64,000 nt of DNA from Ignavibacteriota bacterium (GTDB taxonomy: Bacteria; Bacteroidota; Ignavibacteria; UBA10030; SZUA-254), in contig JACREZ010000013.1 in the NCBI GenBank assembly GCA_016212665.1, positions 42,097-106,096 on the forward strand, in the 5' to 3' direction. Positions 1 through 8,880 of this stretch are shown one piece after another; the stretch's first letter is position 1; each line of letters starts with the position of its first letter. A program made the position numbers and the translations under genes. Below the pieces are notes generated by a model. The model was not told where the DNA came from. It made no database searches and saw only the letters and a list, made by a program, of their open reading frames with translations.

Positions 1-926
1 ATCAACGCTCACAATCGCTTCCCAACACACGCACCGTTGCACGAGAATGGATTTTGAAAAACATTCCCTCTCAATCTTCTGTTGCGATGGTTCCTTTTGG
101 AATGGAATTACCTCCGAACAAATTTATCCAAATCAATATCCCGTATCATCCGGTAACTCCTCACGCACTGTTACCTTTTTATGATGCTCGTTGGTTCACT
201 GATGTTGATATTCTTATTTGCAGCAGTTACGATTACGACCGATACGCTCTTGAGCCGGAAAAATATGGAGCGTTCCTGAAATTTTATAGTGTCATCAAAT
301 CACAGTGTTTACTTGTGCATGAAATCAAACCGGAACAACATCAGAATGGACCGACTGTTTGGTTGTATCATCCGCCGCAAAGCACAGAAGAATTATTTGA
401 CATGAACTTAGTTCGCGGGTTAGGGATTTTAGCAGAGACTACACTCGTAACTACATTTCTCGATAGACTTGCATATTCACTTTTTTCTAAGGGAAAACTG
501 CAAAAAAGCGAACAGTTGATGGAACACGCTCTCATGTTCGACCCGCTCAATCTTCGATTGCTGAAAGAACTAACGTGGACTCTTTTTCGATTAGGCAAGT
601 TTGAACGAGCATTGAGTTACTCTCAACTCTCACTTAACATCGAGCCAAAGCAAGCGGAAGTAATCGCTCTTGAAGGCGGCTCCCTCCTTCGGCTCAATCG
701 GTTCGAGGAAGCCGAGCAACGACTTCTCTACGCACTCACCATCAATGATAAATTTGAATTTCCGTATCTTGACCTTGAAATGATGTACAGAAAAACAAGA
801 AATATTTCCAAGCAAATTGATATTTTGAAACGCTACCAATCAATTCTCCCGAACGAAAGCGAAGCAACTTTTCTCGTTCAACAACGGATTGAAGAGTTAC
901 AACAATCAGCACAATCAAGTAAATGA
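1..926 (+). CDS. C-terminal part of a glycosyltransferase/TPR protein (cut by window edge)
   Basis: The reading frame is open to the left edge; codons begin at base 3. The residues encoded at 3-53 (SLPNTRTVAREW) align with SLTLPDTRTLTKKW in the middle of the next gene, so this is the 3' end of a tandem paralogue and not a gene starting at the TTG at 54. The visible part holds the soluble segment with the FYDARW-x4-VD-x-LI motif, also found in the neighbour, followed by two to three TPR units (about aa 140-280 counted from base 54). The membrane catalytic half must lie upstream. It overlaps the next gene by 4 bp (ATGA), which suggests translational coupling. Family function, transfer of sugars from a lipid carrier, is inferred only from the paralogue. 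Confidence 0.85.
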   Translation, partial: QRSQSLPNTRTVAREWILKNIPSQSSVAMVPFGMELPPNKFIQINIPYHPVTPHALLPFYDARWFTDVDILICSSYDYDRYALEPEKYGAFLKFYSVIKSQCLLVHEIKPEQHQNGPTVWLYHPPQSTEELFDMNLVRGLGILAETTLVTTFLDRLAYSLFSKGKLQKSEQLMEHALMFDPLNLRLLKELTWTLFRLGKFERALSYSQLSLNIEPKQAEVIALEGGSLLRLNRFEEAEQRLLYALTINDKFEFPYLDLEMMYRKTRNISKQIDILKRYQSILPNESEATFLVQQRIEELQQSAQSSK

Positions 927-3058
927 AATTATTTTTGAAGACTCTCTTAAAAGAGAACAGAATTCTCCTCTCAATCATTTTTGTCGGAGCGATTCTCAGG
1001 GTACTTTTTATCAACTGGGGCTTACCGGAATTGTACGAAGAAGCTACGCCTCTCACAGTTTCGTGGAAACTCTGGAACTTTGAAGGAAAAGGATTCGATT
1101 TCAATCCACATTTTTTTAATTATCCCGCGCTTACATTCTATCTCAATTTTGCTGTTCAGGCAATTCATTATTGGGTTGGACATCTACTTGGCTTTTATTC
1201 AAGTCTTCAGGACTTCGGAGTGACGCAAGACCCGCTCATCATCTCTTCACGATTGCTAACCGTTGTATTTGAAGTTGCAACTATCATTGCAGTGTTTCTC
1301 CTCGCACAAGAACTCTCAAACAAAAAAACAGCATTGATTGCATCTGCACTTCTTGCGTTTAATCCGTTGCATATTCAGCAGGCACATCTCATTCAGGTAG
1401 ATTCACCGCTTGCATTTTTCTGCACGTTGAGTTTGTACTTCATCGTTCGTTCATATCGTCAGCCATCGAACAGAAATTATTTGCTTTCGGGAATTACAAT
1501 CGGATTAGCAGCGGCTTCAAAATATACAGGTGCATTTTTGATACCTGTGTTTCTCGTTTCGCATCTGCTTCGTTTCAGTTCTTTCAAACTCGCTCTCAAT
1601 CATCTCCAAGAAAGAAAACTTCTTGTCGGACTTATTGCTTCGGCATTCACATTCTTTTTGCTCAACCCATACATCATTCTCAGTTTCAATGAATTCCTCG
1701 CAGATTTTTCATTCGAACAGTATCATGTTTCCTACGGTCATCTCGGATTGCTGACAACCGAATCCACCATCGGATATTATCTCTTTGATGTGTTTGGAAA
1801 TCAATTGAGTTGGCTTGTGTATGCGTTCGTTTTCGTTGGTGCCTGGTATTGCATCAAACAGAAAGAAAAAAGAAATTACATTCTCCTGAGTTTCCCTGTA
1901 ATATTTTTGATAGTCCTTTCTTCGTGGCAGATGCGTGCGGAGCGTTACATCCTTCCTGCGTTTCCGACTCTACTTGTCATTGCTTCTATTGGAATATTTT
2001 TTTTGTTTGATTTGATTATCAAGTTCATTTCAAAACATAAAGAGGGAATTTACCCCGCATCGAAGACAATGAACATCGCTGTTGCATCGGTTTTTGCTCT
2101 ACTCTTTCTTATCCAGCCGACGATGAGTAACTACCGCAATCTTCGTTCGCTTACCTTGCCGGATACGCGAACACTTACAAAAAAATGGATTCAGGAAAAC
2201 ATCAAACAAGGTTCAGTTATAGCGTCCGGTCCGTATGGAGTTTACTTTGATGAAAAAGAATACATCACGCTTAAAATTCCGTTTATTTCTGTCGAGACAG
2301 AAAAAGTCGCTCCGTTTTATGATGCCCGATGGTATGATGAAGTTGATGTTTTGATTACGTCGGATTATGACGGCGGAAGATTCAGACGTGAACCAGAACG
2401 GTTCAAAGATTTTCTCTCGTACTATGCGTCTCTTAATAAACAGTGGAACGTTCTGTTTGAAATAACCCCGTCGGATGAAGTAACGGGACCTTCGTTCAAA
2501 CTCTATCGCTGTCCGAAAGAAATGATTCAACCGAGTTTCGATGAGAGTCTCCTTAACAGACTTCAGTCAAATCCTGAAAGTTTACATATCAGTAAATTTC
2601 TGAAACAACTGAATTTGATTTTATATCGAAAAGGAAAATTAGAAAAGAGTTCTCAACTCCTGCGCGAGATATTAACGGTAGAAGTGGAAAATATTGCATT
2701 GAGAAATCAACTTGCGTCAGTGTATTTCGAATTAGAACGTTATGACGATGCTCTCCAGCAATTGCAAGTCTCGTTGAAATATAATCCCAAGCAAGCGGGT
2801 GTTTTCGGATTGGCTGGAAGAGCGTTGTTGCGTTTGAATAAAATGAAGGAAGCGGAAGCAACGTTAGTGAAAGCGTTGAATATGGACCCAAAGAATGAAG
2901 CCGCGTATGAAGATTTATATCAACTCTATTTCACACTCAAACGACCTGATAACATGAGGGTGGTACTTGAGCAGTATGCAAAAATACTCCCTCCAAATTC
3001 TCCGAAGAGAGAAATAATAAAAAAACAACTCGGAGAATTACCACAAACTACAAAATGA
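923..3058 (+). CDS. ArnT/PMT-like membrane glycosyltransferase with C-terminal TPRs
   Basis: This is a 711-aa protein. About 390 residues form many hydrophobic helices, followed by a soluble region and TPR repeats (about aa 560-700). The acidic pair E39-E40 in the first loop after helix 1 sits where GT-C enzymes (dolichyl-phosphate-mannose mannosyltransferase and ArnT families) carry their catalytic acid. These enzymes move a sugar from a polyprenyl-phosphate donor on the periplasmic face of the inner membrane. Segments such as the QQAHLIQVDSPL stretch are typical of the family. The start ATG overlaps the previous stop. The acceptor cannot be read from sequence; protein or lipid glycosylation are both possible. 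The TPR tail suggests a protein partner. Confidence 0.8.
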   Translation: MKLFLKTLLKENRILLSIIFVGAILRVLFINWGLPELYEEATPLTVSWKLWNFEGKGFDFNPHFFNYPALTFYLNFAVQAIHYWVGHLLGFYSSLQDFGVTQDPLIISSRLLTVVFEVATIIAVFLLAQELSNKKTALIASALLAFNPLHIQQAHLIQVDSPLAFFCTLSLYFIVRSYRQPSNRNYLLSGITIGLAAASKYTGAFLIPVFLVSHLLRFSSFKLALNHLQERKLLVGLIASAFTFFLLNPYIILSFNEFLADFSFEQYHVSYGHLGLLTTESTIGYYLFDVFGNQLSWLVYAFVFVGAWYCIKQKEKRNYILLSFPVIFLIVLSSWQMRAERYILPAFPTLLVIASIGIFFLFDLIIKFISKHKEGIYPASKTMNIAVASVFALLFLIQPTMSNYRNLRSLTLPDTRTLTKKWIQENIKQGSVIASGPYGVYFDEKEYITLKIPFISVETEKVAPFYDARWYDEVDVLITSDYDGGRFRREPERFKDFLSYYASLNKQWNVLFEITPSDEVTGPSFKLYRCPKEMIQPSFDESLLNRLQSNPESLHISKFLKQLNLILYRKGKLEKSSQLLREILTVEVENIALRNQLASVYFELERYDDALQQLQVSLKYNPKQAGVFGLAGRALLRLNKMKEAEATLVKALNMDPKNEAAYEDLYQLYFTLKRPDNMRVVLEQYAKILPPNSPKREIIKKQLGELPQTTK

Positions 3059-3063
3059 TTTCA

Positions 3064-3112
3064 ATAGATTGCAGTCGGCTTAAGTCAACGGCAATCTATG
3101 ATTCAATTTTTT
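3064..3112 (+). terminator. Probable intrinsic terminator of the glycosyltransferase genes
   Basis: A perfect 9-bp inverted repeat (3064-3072 with 3091-3099) encloses an 18-nt loop and is followed by a T-run at 3107-3112 on the + strand. It overlaps the 3' end of the convergent flavoprotein gene. The loop is long and there is a 7-nt gap before the T-run, so efficiency is uncertain. Confidence 0.4.
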
Positions 3113-4081
3113 CTTCAGCGCTTCAATAATGTTCTTCCCGTGTTCTCTCCCGTTTTCGATGAACACTTTATTGTTGAATTTTCCTCCAACTAATCCGCCG
3201 GCAACGAAGAGACCAGGAACATTTGTCTCGAATGTTTCAGGATGACATTGCGGTGCGAGTGTTTCTACATCCACATTGATGCCGACACTTCTTAAAAATG
3301 CAACATCCGGAAGATAACCAATCAAGACAAATGCAAAATCCGTTTTGATTTCTGTCCTTGTTCCATTTTGATTTTCGACAATAGTCATGCCTTGCCTGAA
3401 TTCTTTCACAACAGTCTTCAACTGTAGCGTGATTGAACCTTCCTTCACCCTGTTTTCAAAATCCGGGAGAATCCAATACTTCACTCCGGGACTCAACGCA
3501 TCTCCTCGATGAACAACTGTAACCGAAGCGCCATGACGATACAAATCTAACGCGGCTTCCACAGCAGAATTTTTTCCACCAACGATAAGAACATGTTGCT
3601 TATAAAATGGTAGCGCATCGCGATAAAAATGCGATACATGAGGAAGTTCCTCACCCGGAACATTGAGCGGTGTTGGAGTGTCATAATAACCGGTCGCAAT
3701 CACAACTGCTTTGGATTGAAAAGTGTTTCCCGTAGAAGATCCAAGAAAAAATATTCCATCGTGCTTCTTCACGCCAATAATGTCTTGATAAAATTGAATT
3801 GCCAGATTGTAATGTTCGACTACCCTACGATAATACTTCACACAATCGAGTGAAGTGGGTCGAGTGGTTGGAACGATGAAGGGAACATTTCCTATTTCAA
3901 GCAATTCAGGTGTCGAAAAGAAAAACATGTCGCGTTGAAATTGTTGAATGGAGTTTACCACTCCACCTTTATCAACCAGAAGATACTTCAAGCCTGATTT
4001 GTGAGATTCGATCGCGCAGGCAATCCCCGCCGGACCGGCACCTATGATTATTACATCAAATAGTTTATTCATAACATTCAT
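3080..4081 (-). CDS. ypdA: YpdA-family FAD/NAD(P)H oxidoreductase (putative bacillithiol disulfide reductase)
   Basis: This 333-aa flavoprotein has an N-terminal FAD Rossmann motif (GAGPAG, aa 14-19) and a second nucleotide-binding motif (GGKNSAVEAALDL, about aa 165-180). After that comes the block VHRGDALSPGVKYWILP, characteristic of the YpdA family and absent from ordinary thioredoxin reductases. There is no redox CxxC, as expected for YpdA. The family reduces bacillithiol disulfide with NADPH, so the host may make bacillithiol; no bsh biosynthesis gene is in this window. The first ATG (4081) is followed by a second in-frame ATG at 4072, which is equally possible as the start. The gene is convergent with the glycosyltransferase genes and lies downstream of the tRNA terminator. 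Confidence 0.82.
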   Translation of the reverse strand: MNVMNKLFDVIIIGAGPAGIACAIESHKSGLKYLLVDKGGVVNSIQQFQRDMFFFSTPELLEIGNVPFIVPTTRPTSLDCVKYYRRVVEHYNLAIQFYQDIIGVKKHDGIFFLGSSTGNTFQSKAVVIATGYYDTPTPLNVPGEELPHVSHFYRDALPFYKQHVLIVGGKNSAVEAALDLYRHGASVTVVHRGDALSPGVKYWILPDFENRVKEGSITLQLKTVVKEFRQGMTIVENQNGTRTEIKTDFAFVLIGYLPDVAFLRSVGINVDVETLAPQCHPETFETNVPGLFVAGGLVGGKFNNKVFIENGREHGKNIIEALKKKLNHRLPLT

Positions 4082-4083
4082 TC

Positions 4084-4122
4084 AATAAAAAAATCCTGTC
4101 TCAAAAAAATTGAGACAGGATT
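4084..4122 (-). terminator. Intrinsic terminator after tRNA-Thr
   Basis: A perfect 13-bp stem (4092-4104 with 4110-4122, 5-nt loop) is followed, reading leftward, by a run of T residues (complement of 4085-4091). It lies 7 bp downstream of the tRNA 3' end and ends just before the YpdA start codon, so it separates the ferredoxin-tRNA transcript from ypdA. Confidence 0.85.
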
Positions 4123-4129
4123 GTGTGTG

Positions 4130-4202
4130 AGCTGAAGGAGAGACTTGAACTCTCGACCTGCTGATTACGAATCAGCTGCTCTACCAGCTGAGCTACTTCA
4201 GC
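4130..4202 (-). tRNA. tRNA-Thr (anticodon CGU)
   Basis: The cloverleaf can be drawn by hand on the minus strand. The 7-bp acceptor stem GCTGAAG/CTTCAGC is perfect. The D stem is GCTC/GAGC, the anticodon stem GCTGA/TCAGC with loop TTCGTAA (anticodon CGT, reading ACG), and the T stem GAGAG/CTCTC with loop TTCAAGT. Position 73 is U and CCA is not encoded (CAC follows), so the tail must be added by nucleotidyltransferase. It lies 6 bp after the ferredoxin gene in the same direction, so the two are probably co-transcribed and then processed. Confidence 0.95.
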
Positions 4203-4208
4203 GAAAAT

Positions 4209-4613
4209 TTATACTGTAGGTTTCTGACCGTAAAATACGGTCGGGAAAAATTCTGAAACCTCTGCGTTTCCACTGGACATCCATTCTTTATCAGGAAGTA
4301 CCGTTCGCAATGTCCAATCTTTTGCAATATCGCCCGCCGTTTCACTTTCAATCATTTCGATTGTTTCCCATGGGCAATATTTCACGCAGAGCTTACACCC
4401 GATACATATATCAAGGTCTATCTCAACTACTTTCTTGTGTACATCGTAATCAGGTCCGGAAACGACGTAAATACAATCAACAGGACAAAATTCGAGGCAA
4501 ACCTCGCATCCGGTACAACCTTCCTGATTAACTACAGCTAATTCTTTCGGTCGTTTCTTTCGAGCCGGAGCGGATGGTTTCGGTGCGGCAACTGCTTGTG
4601 GAGTTTCCATCAA
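4209..4613 (-). CDS. 2[4Fe-4S] dicluster ferredoxin-like protein
   Basis: This 134-aa protein has a Pro/Ala/Lys-rich N-terminal leader (aa 1-24) and two complete cluster motifs: C33-x2-C36-x2-C39-x3-C43-P and C70-x2-C73-x2-C76-x3-C80-P. This is the bacterial 8Fe ferredoxin pattern. A 22-residue insert between the motifs (SGPDYDVHKK region) and a C-terminal extension of about 45 residues make it longer than classical 55-60-residue ferredoxins. It should carry electrons in the cytoplasm; the partner enzyme is not evident from its neighbours. The only neighbour in the same direction is tRNA-Thr, 6 bp downstream. The start at 4613 is the first ATG pair, and the second ATG (4610) is equally likely. 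Confidence 0.8.
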   Translation of the reverse strand: MMETPQAVAAPKPSAPARKKRPKELAVVNQEGCTGCEVCLEFCPVDCIYVVSGPDYDVHKKVVEIDLDICIGCKLCVKYCPWETIEMIESETAGDIAKDWTLRTVLPDKEWMSSGNAEVSEFFPTVFYGQKPTV

Positions 4614-4731
4614 TTTTCAGAACATTTTCATTTGATTCGGTGCAAATTAACAAAAAAAACGGCAGTTATCCAAATGCTTGATTTTCACTTCTTTTCTATT
4701 TCGATTTTGTTTTTTACTGTGACACCAAAGT

Positions 4732-4760
4732 TTGACATTCCCAAACTATTTTCTTATAGT
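4732..4760 (+). promoter_or_regulatory. Sigma-70-type promoter for the first T9SS surface protein
   Basis: TTGACA (4732-4737), a 17-nt spacer and TATAGT (4755-4760) give a near-consensus promoter facing the surface-protein gene. The expected transcript start near 4767 would leave a leader of about 90 nt before the ATG at 4859. Confidence 0.65.
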
Positions 4761-4858
4761 TGTCTCAGAATTATCAGGAATTACTTTAATCTTGATTCCG
4801 TAACTAAATAATTTTCTTGTTTATTACAATTCATCATCTTGTGCGTAAAGGTATAAAT

Positions 4859-7800
4859 ATGTTTACTCGTTCCATTCTTGTTCTTCTTAGTGCAACCTTG
4901 ATTATTTTTTCAACGCTTACATTTGCACAATCCAACAAAGAGAACTCTACATACAACATCAAGCCGAATCTTGATGTTACTCTTGCTACACCTCCGACTG
5001 TAGTTACAAACCCTGCAACTATCGCGAGTGCTTTATCTGCCGTTCTCAATGGAACTGTTAATCCACAAGGCAAATTAACTGCCGCACAGTTTCAATGGGG
5101 AACAACCCTATCGTACGGAAATGTTACAACACTTACTAATGTGGGAAGTGGCAACACGAATGTTCCGTTTACTGCACTACTCACCGGATTAACTCCAAAC
5201 ACACAATATCATTTCCGCATCACGGCTACCAATTCCGATGGAACATCAAATGGAGTGGATAAAAGCTTTACCACACCGTCCGCCCCTACTCCGACTGTCT
5301 ATGTTCGACCTCCTTCTGACATAGATTTAACTTCTGCCACGTTTCAGGGCGAAGTCAATCCCAACGGGTATAACACTACTGCGTGGTTTACATGGGGAAA
5401 AGACTCTCTCTTGAATGTTACTTCACCGGTAAATATTGGTTCCGACACATTGTTTCACCCTTACACCACAGTTGTAAACAATTTACAACCGAACACGACG
5501 TATCAGTATTTTGCAAATGCATTAAATGTCGGCGGCGCATCAACCAGTTTTAATACAATGATGTTTACAACTCTTGCTTCATCGAATGAATACTTACCGG
5601 ACGGTTACACCGTCGGACTTTATCATTTGAACGACGCAAAAGAATTCATACAAGATTACAGCGGGCAAGAGAATAATGGTACTGTTGATACGTTATCGGG
5701 ATCAACTTCGCCGGAGATCATTCCAGGTAAATATGGTTACGCACGTGACTTCACTCGGTTGACTCAACAAATTGAAATCATTTCAAATGCTTCACTTGAA
5801 TTTACTGATGAAAGTTTTACACTCGAAGCTTGGGTGAATCCTGAATTTTATGGAGGAGGTGAAGTTCTGATTATTGGTCATGGTTCTCCCCTGGATAGTT
5901 CGTTAGCATTTCAATTCAAAATTAATCCCTTTTATCAACTCGAAGTTAATCTTAGTAGCGATGGAACTTTCCAATCACAAACATCTACAATAAGTTATCC
6001 GTTGCAAGCAAATACCTGGCAACACGTTGCGGCAATCATTGATTTGGTGAATTTTGAAGTCAGAATTTTCCACAACGGATTGTTACAACCAACAACTTCC
6101 GTTGGCAGTTTTCCAACTTCGCTATACATTTCCCCTGCACCTGTTACGGTGGGAACATTCTCAGGTATTGGAAAAACATCAACAGGTGTATTGCACTGCT
6201 CTATTGATGAAATCCGCATATCCAACATTGCCCGACAACCATCCGAATTCAAGATTCCGGGTTCTGTCTCCGGTATAAAATTCTGGGATAGAGTAAATTT
6301 GGGATATTATGATGAAACCTCAGGCGACACTGTGTTGGGAAATTGGGGAATTATTTTGCAACAACTTCCTACTAACTCAGACATTACAAACACGTTTAAA
6401 GCAGAAACAACATACACTAACGAATTCGGTTTCTTTTCTTTTACTGATTTAGACGAAGGCATTTATCAACTTTCGGAAGTACAACAAATTAGTTGGCTTC
6501 AAACATATCCCGCGGGAAATGGAAAATACCAATTGACAATCTCCGGTGGAACTTCTCATACCAATATCAATTTCGGAAACGCTTCTGGTTATAAATTCAG
6601 CGGACCTCCTGGTGGTTCATGGAATGACCCGGGGAACTGGGAAGGTGGCGACATTCCCGGAAACGATACACCTGTATATTTTGATTCAGTAGAAATTGTA
6701 TATGATGTTCCATTCGATGATTCTATTGGGGCATTACGTATCGGTCCGGGCGGTAGACTTACATTTAATACTTTATCAAAATCCAAACTAAATTCCGGCG
6801 GTGGTTCTCTGTACATTGAAGGTAAATTACAGATTGATGAAGAAGCAATTTTAGATGGAGGCTCTGGAAACACATGGTTATACTGTGATGGTGATTTTGA
6901 AAATCAAGGGAATTTCCAGGCAGGAAACTCAACTATCGTCTTTACGGGAACGGACAATAAAACTATCATCTACAATCCGCCCGCGAATAGTTTCTCCTTG
7001 AAAAAGAGCCCAGAGGTGAAAGCAATTACCGGAAATACATTTTTCAATCTAACCATTACCGGGACAAATACTTCTACCAATGGAAATGTTGTTGTAAATA
7101 ATCAACTTGATTTAGTTGAATCGTTATCCTTAGGCGAAGATGATACATTATCGCTTGAAAATCCCAATGCCGGTTCACTATCAGGTTCGGGATTAATACC
7201 AACGGGTACATTAAGGAGAAAAGTTACTCAGAACAACCAGTACAGATTTGAAAGTGATGACTCTTTTATTCAATTTGATGAAACTGGCGCGCCGGAATAT
7301 ATTTCGGTAACTCCTCAGCCAGACGCGCACCCTGATTCAACAACCTTACGCTGGAAAAAGGTTGATGCAATTCAAAACACCACAACGAATACATTTACTG
7401 TTTCGGGACTCGACCATTTTTCAAAATGGGTATTGGGTAAACCGGGCACCGGATACCGTAAAGGGACGGCATCAAATCCTGATTATGTTGTTCCAAAAGC
7501 GTCAAGGACATACACGGTACTTGCAGAAGGCGGCAGTTCATTCAATGCTACTCTCCAACTGCGGTATGAAGACGGAGATATTTATGATGGCCAAAATGAA
7601 GAGGATTTGGAACTTGCGTATGGAGCGTTCTATGTTGATTCGGTTCGTGGACGATGGAACATGCTTTCATTACCCGTTCTTCCCGATGATACACAAAAGG
7701 ATTCTGTGTTCAGAAATTCCACCTCTGATGCATTTCGATTTGACAATTTTGCAGGATATACATCTTCTCAATCGTTATCATTTGGAACCGGATATTGGTT

Positions 7801-8764
7801 AAAATATCCACAAACTGAGGAAATTTCCATTCTCGGTAACGACCAAACTTCAAACGTCGTTAATCTAGAAGAAGGTTGGAACATGATTGGAACAATCAGC
7901 TATCCTATAGACCCATCGGCTATCTATTACTACAACAATGAAAATGATAAAGAATATTTTACTTCTTCATCGTTCTTTGGTTATGATAATGGATATGAAC
8001 TTGCAACCGTACTCGAACCTATGAGAGCATATTGGGTAAAATCTTCGTCTGCGCTTGAAATTGTTCTGGATATGAATGAGCCAACACCCTCTCCCAAATC
8101 TTCCGTTGATGAGATACTGAAGCAAAGCAATTCAATTTCATTCAGCGACGCATCAGGTTCAAAGCAATCGTTGTATTTCACATACAAAAAGAATTTGAAT
8201 TCGAGTCGGTTTGAACTTCCACCAATAGCGCCACAAGGAATTTTTGATGCGCGATTTGCTTCAGGAAATATGCTTGAAGATTTGACAAATCAATCATCGA
8301 AATTACTCCCTGTCACGCTTTCATCAACGACTACACCATTAACCATATCATGGAACATTACAAATAAGTCGGGAAATGCAACTTTGCTTGTTGACGGGAA
8401 AGAAATTCCGTTGTGGACAAATGGAAAAATTACTGTAACCAATCCGGCTGTTTCTGTTGCTTTAAAACTCAATACCACTCCATCACCGGAGTTCCCGCAA
8501 TCATTCGCATTGTATCAGAATTACCCGAATCCTTTCAACCCCACAACGACTATTTCCTTCGACCTTCCCAAGGATGAACTTGTTACTTTGAAAATATTCA
8601 ACATTCTCGGACAGGAAATTGTCACAGCCATTAATAATTCAGAATTCAAAGCAGGACACCACTCACTGTCGTTCAATACAACAGATTGGTCAAGTGGAGT
8701 CTACTTCTATAAGTTGACTGCCGGCTCATTTTCTGATATGAAAAAAATGATATTAGCGCGGTAA
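4859..8764 (+). CDS. T9SS-exported multidomain surface protein (Fn3, LamG, SdrD-B-like)
   Basis: The start is the ATG at 4859, preceded by AAAGG 7 nt upstream and followed by a clear signal peptide ending TLTFA-QS; an upstream in-frame TTG (4817) would bury that signal. The 1301-aa product shows two fibronectin-III-like domains (about aa 45-138 and 144-239), a LamG/concanavalin-type domain (about 245-460), one SdrD-B-like beta module (about 467-575) and a module starting GGSWNDPGNW (about 580-645). After these come a long beta region with two W-N-M-(L/I)-x-(L/T) ... GYW(L/V)K-type repeats and the T9SS C-terminal sorting domain (YQNYPNPFNP, about aa 1213-1301). It should be exported by Sec and then by T9SS and anchored or released at the cell surface. 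Adhesion or carbohydrate binding is plausible; no catalytic domain is recognisable. Confidence 0.85.
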   Translation: MFTRSILVLLSATLIIFSTLTFAQSNKENSTYNIKPNLDVTLATPPTVVTNPATIASALSAVLNGTVNPQGKLTAAQFQWGTTLSYGNVTTLTNVGSGNTNVPFTALLTGLTPNTQYHFRITATNSDGTSNGVDKSFTTPSAPTPTVYVRPPSDIDLTSATFQGEVNPNGYNTTAWFTWGKDSLLNVTSPVNIGSDTLFHPYTTVVNNLQPNTTYQYFANALNVGGASTSFNTMMFTTLASSNEYLPDGYTVGLYHLNDAKEFIQDYSGQENNGTVDTLSGSTSPEIIPGKYGYARDFTRLTQQIEIISNASLEFTDESFTLEAWVNPEFYGGGEVLIIGHGSPLDSSLAFQFKINPFYQLEVNLSSDGTFQSQTSTISYPLQANTWQHVAAIIDLVNFEVRIFHNGLLQPTTSVGSFPTSLYISPAPVTVGTFSGIGKTSTGVLHCSIDEIRISNIARQPSEFKIPGSVSGIKFWDRVNLGYYDETSGDTVLGNWGIILQQLPTNSDITNTFKAETTYTNEFGFFSFTDLDEGIYQLSEVQQISWLQTYPAGNGKYQLTISGGTSHTNINFGNASGYKFSGPPGGSWNDPGNWEGGDIPGNDTPVYFDSVEIVYDVPFDDSIGALRIGPGGRLTFNTLSKSKLNSGGGSLYIEGKLQIDEEAILDGGSGNTWLYCDGDFENQGNFQAGNSTIVFTGTDNKTIIYNPPANSFSLKKSPEVKAITGNTFFNLTITGTNTSTNGNVVVNNQLDLVESLSLGEDDTLSLENPNAGSLSGSGLIPTGTLRRKVTQNNQYRFESDDSFIQFDETGAPEYISVTPQPDAHPDSTTLRWKKVDAIQNTTTNTFTVSGLDHFSKWVLGKPGTGYRKGTASNPDYVVPKASRTYTVLAEGGSSFNATLQLRYEDGDIYDGQNEEDLELAYGAFYVDSVRGRWNMLSLPVLPDDTQKDSVFRNSTSDAFRFDNFAGYTSSQSLSFGTGYWLKYPQTEEISILGNDQTSNVVNLEEGWNMIGTISYPIDPSAIYYYNNENDKEYFTSSSFFGYDNGYELATVLEPMRAYWVKSSSALEIVLDMNEPTPSPKSSVDEILKQSNSISFSDASGSKQSLYFTYKKNLNSSRFELPPIAPQGIFDARFASGNMLEDLTNQSSKLLPVTLSSTTTPLTISWNITNKSGNATLLVDGKEIPLWTNGKITVTNPAVSVALKLNTTPSPEFPQSFALYQNYPNPFNPTTTISFDLPKDELVTLKIFNILGQEIVTAINNSEFKAGHHSLSFNTTDWSSGVYFYKLTAGSFSDMKKMILAR

Positions 8765-8880
8765 CGTGAGACTATGAATTCATCAATGTATTTTCATTTT
8801 TTATTTGAGGACACATAGAGTAAACACTCTTGCTTCCGTACCGGTAATTTTCTTTAACAATCATCTGTGGAGATATTTGT

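Noticed and set aside
54..926. Complete 290-aa gene starting at TTG 54
   Set aside because: The codons before 54 align with the paralogue, so the gene runs off the left edge.
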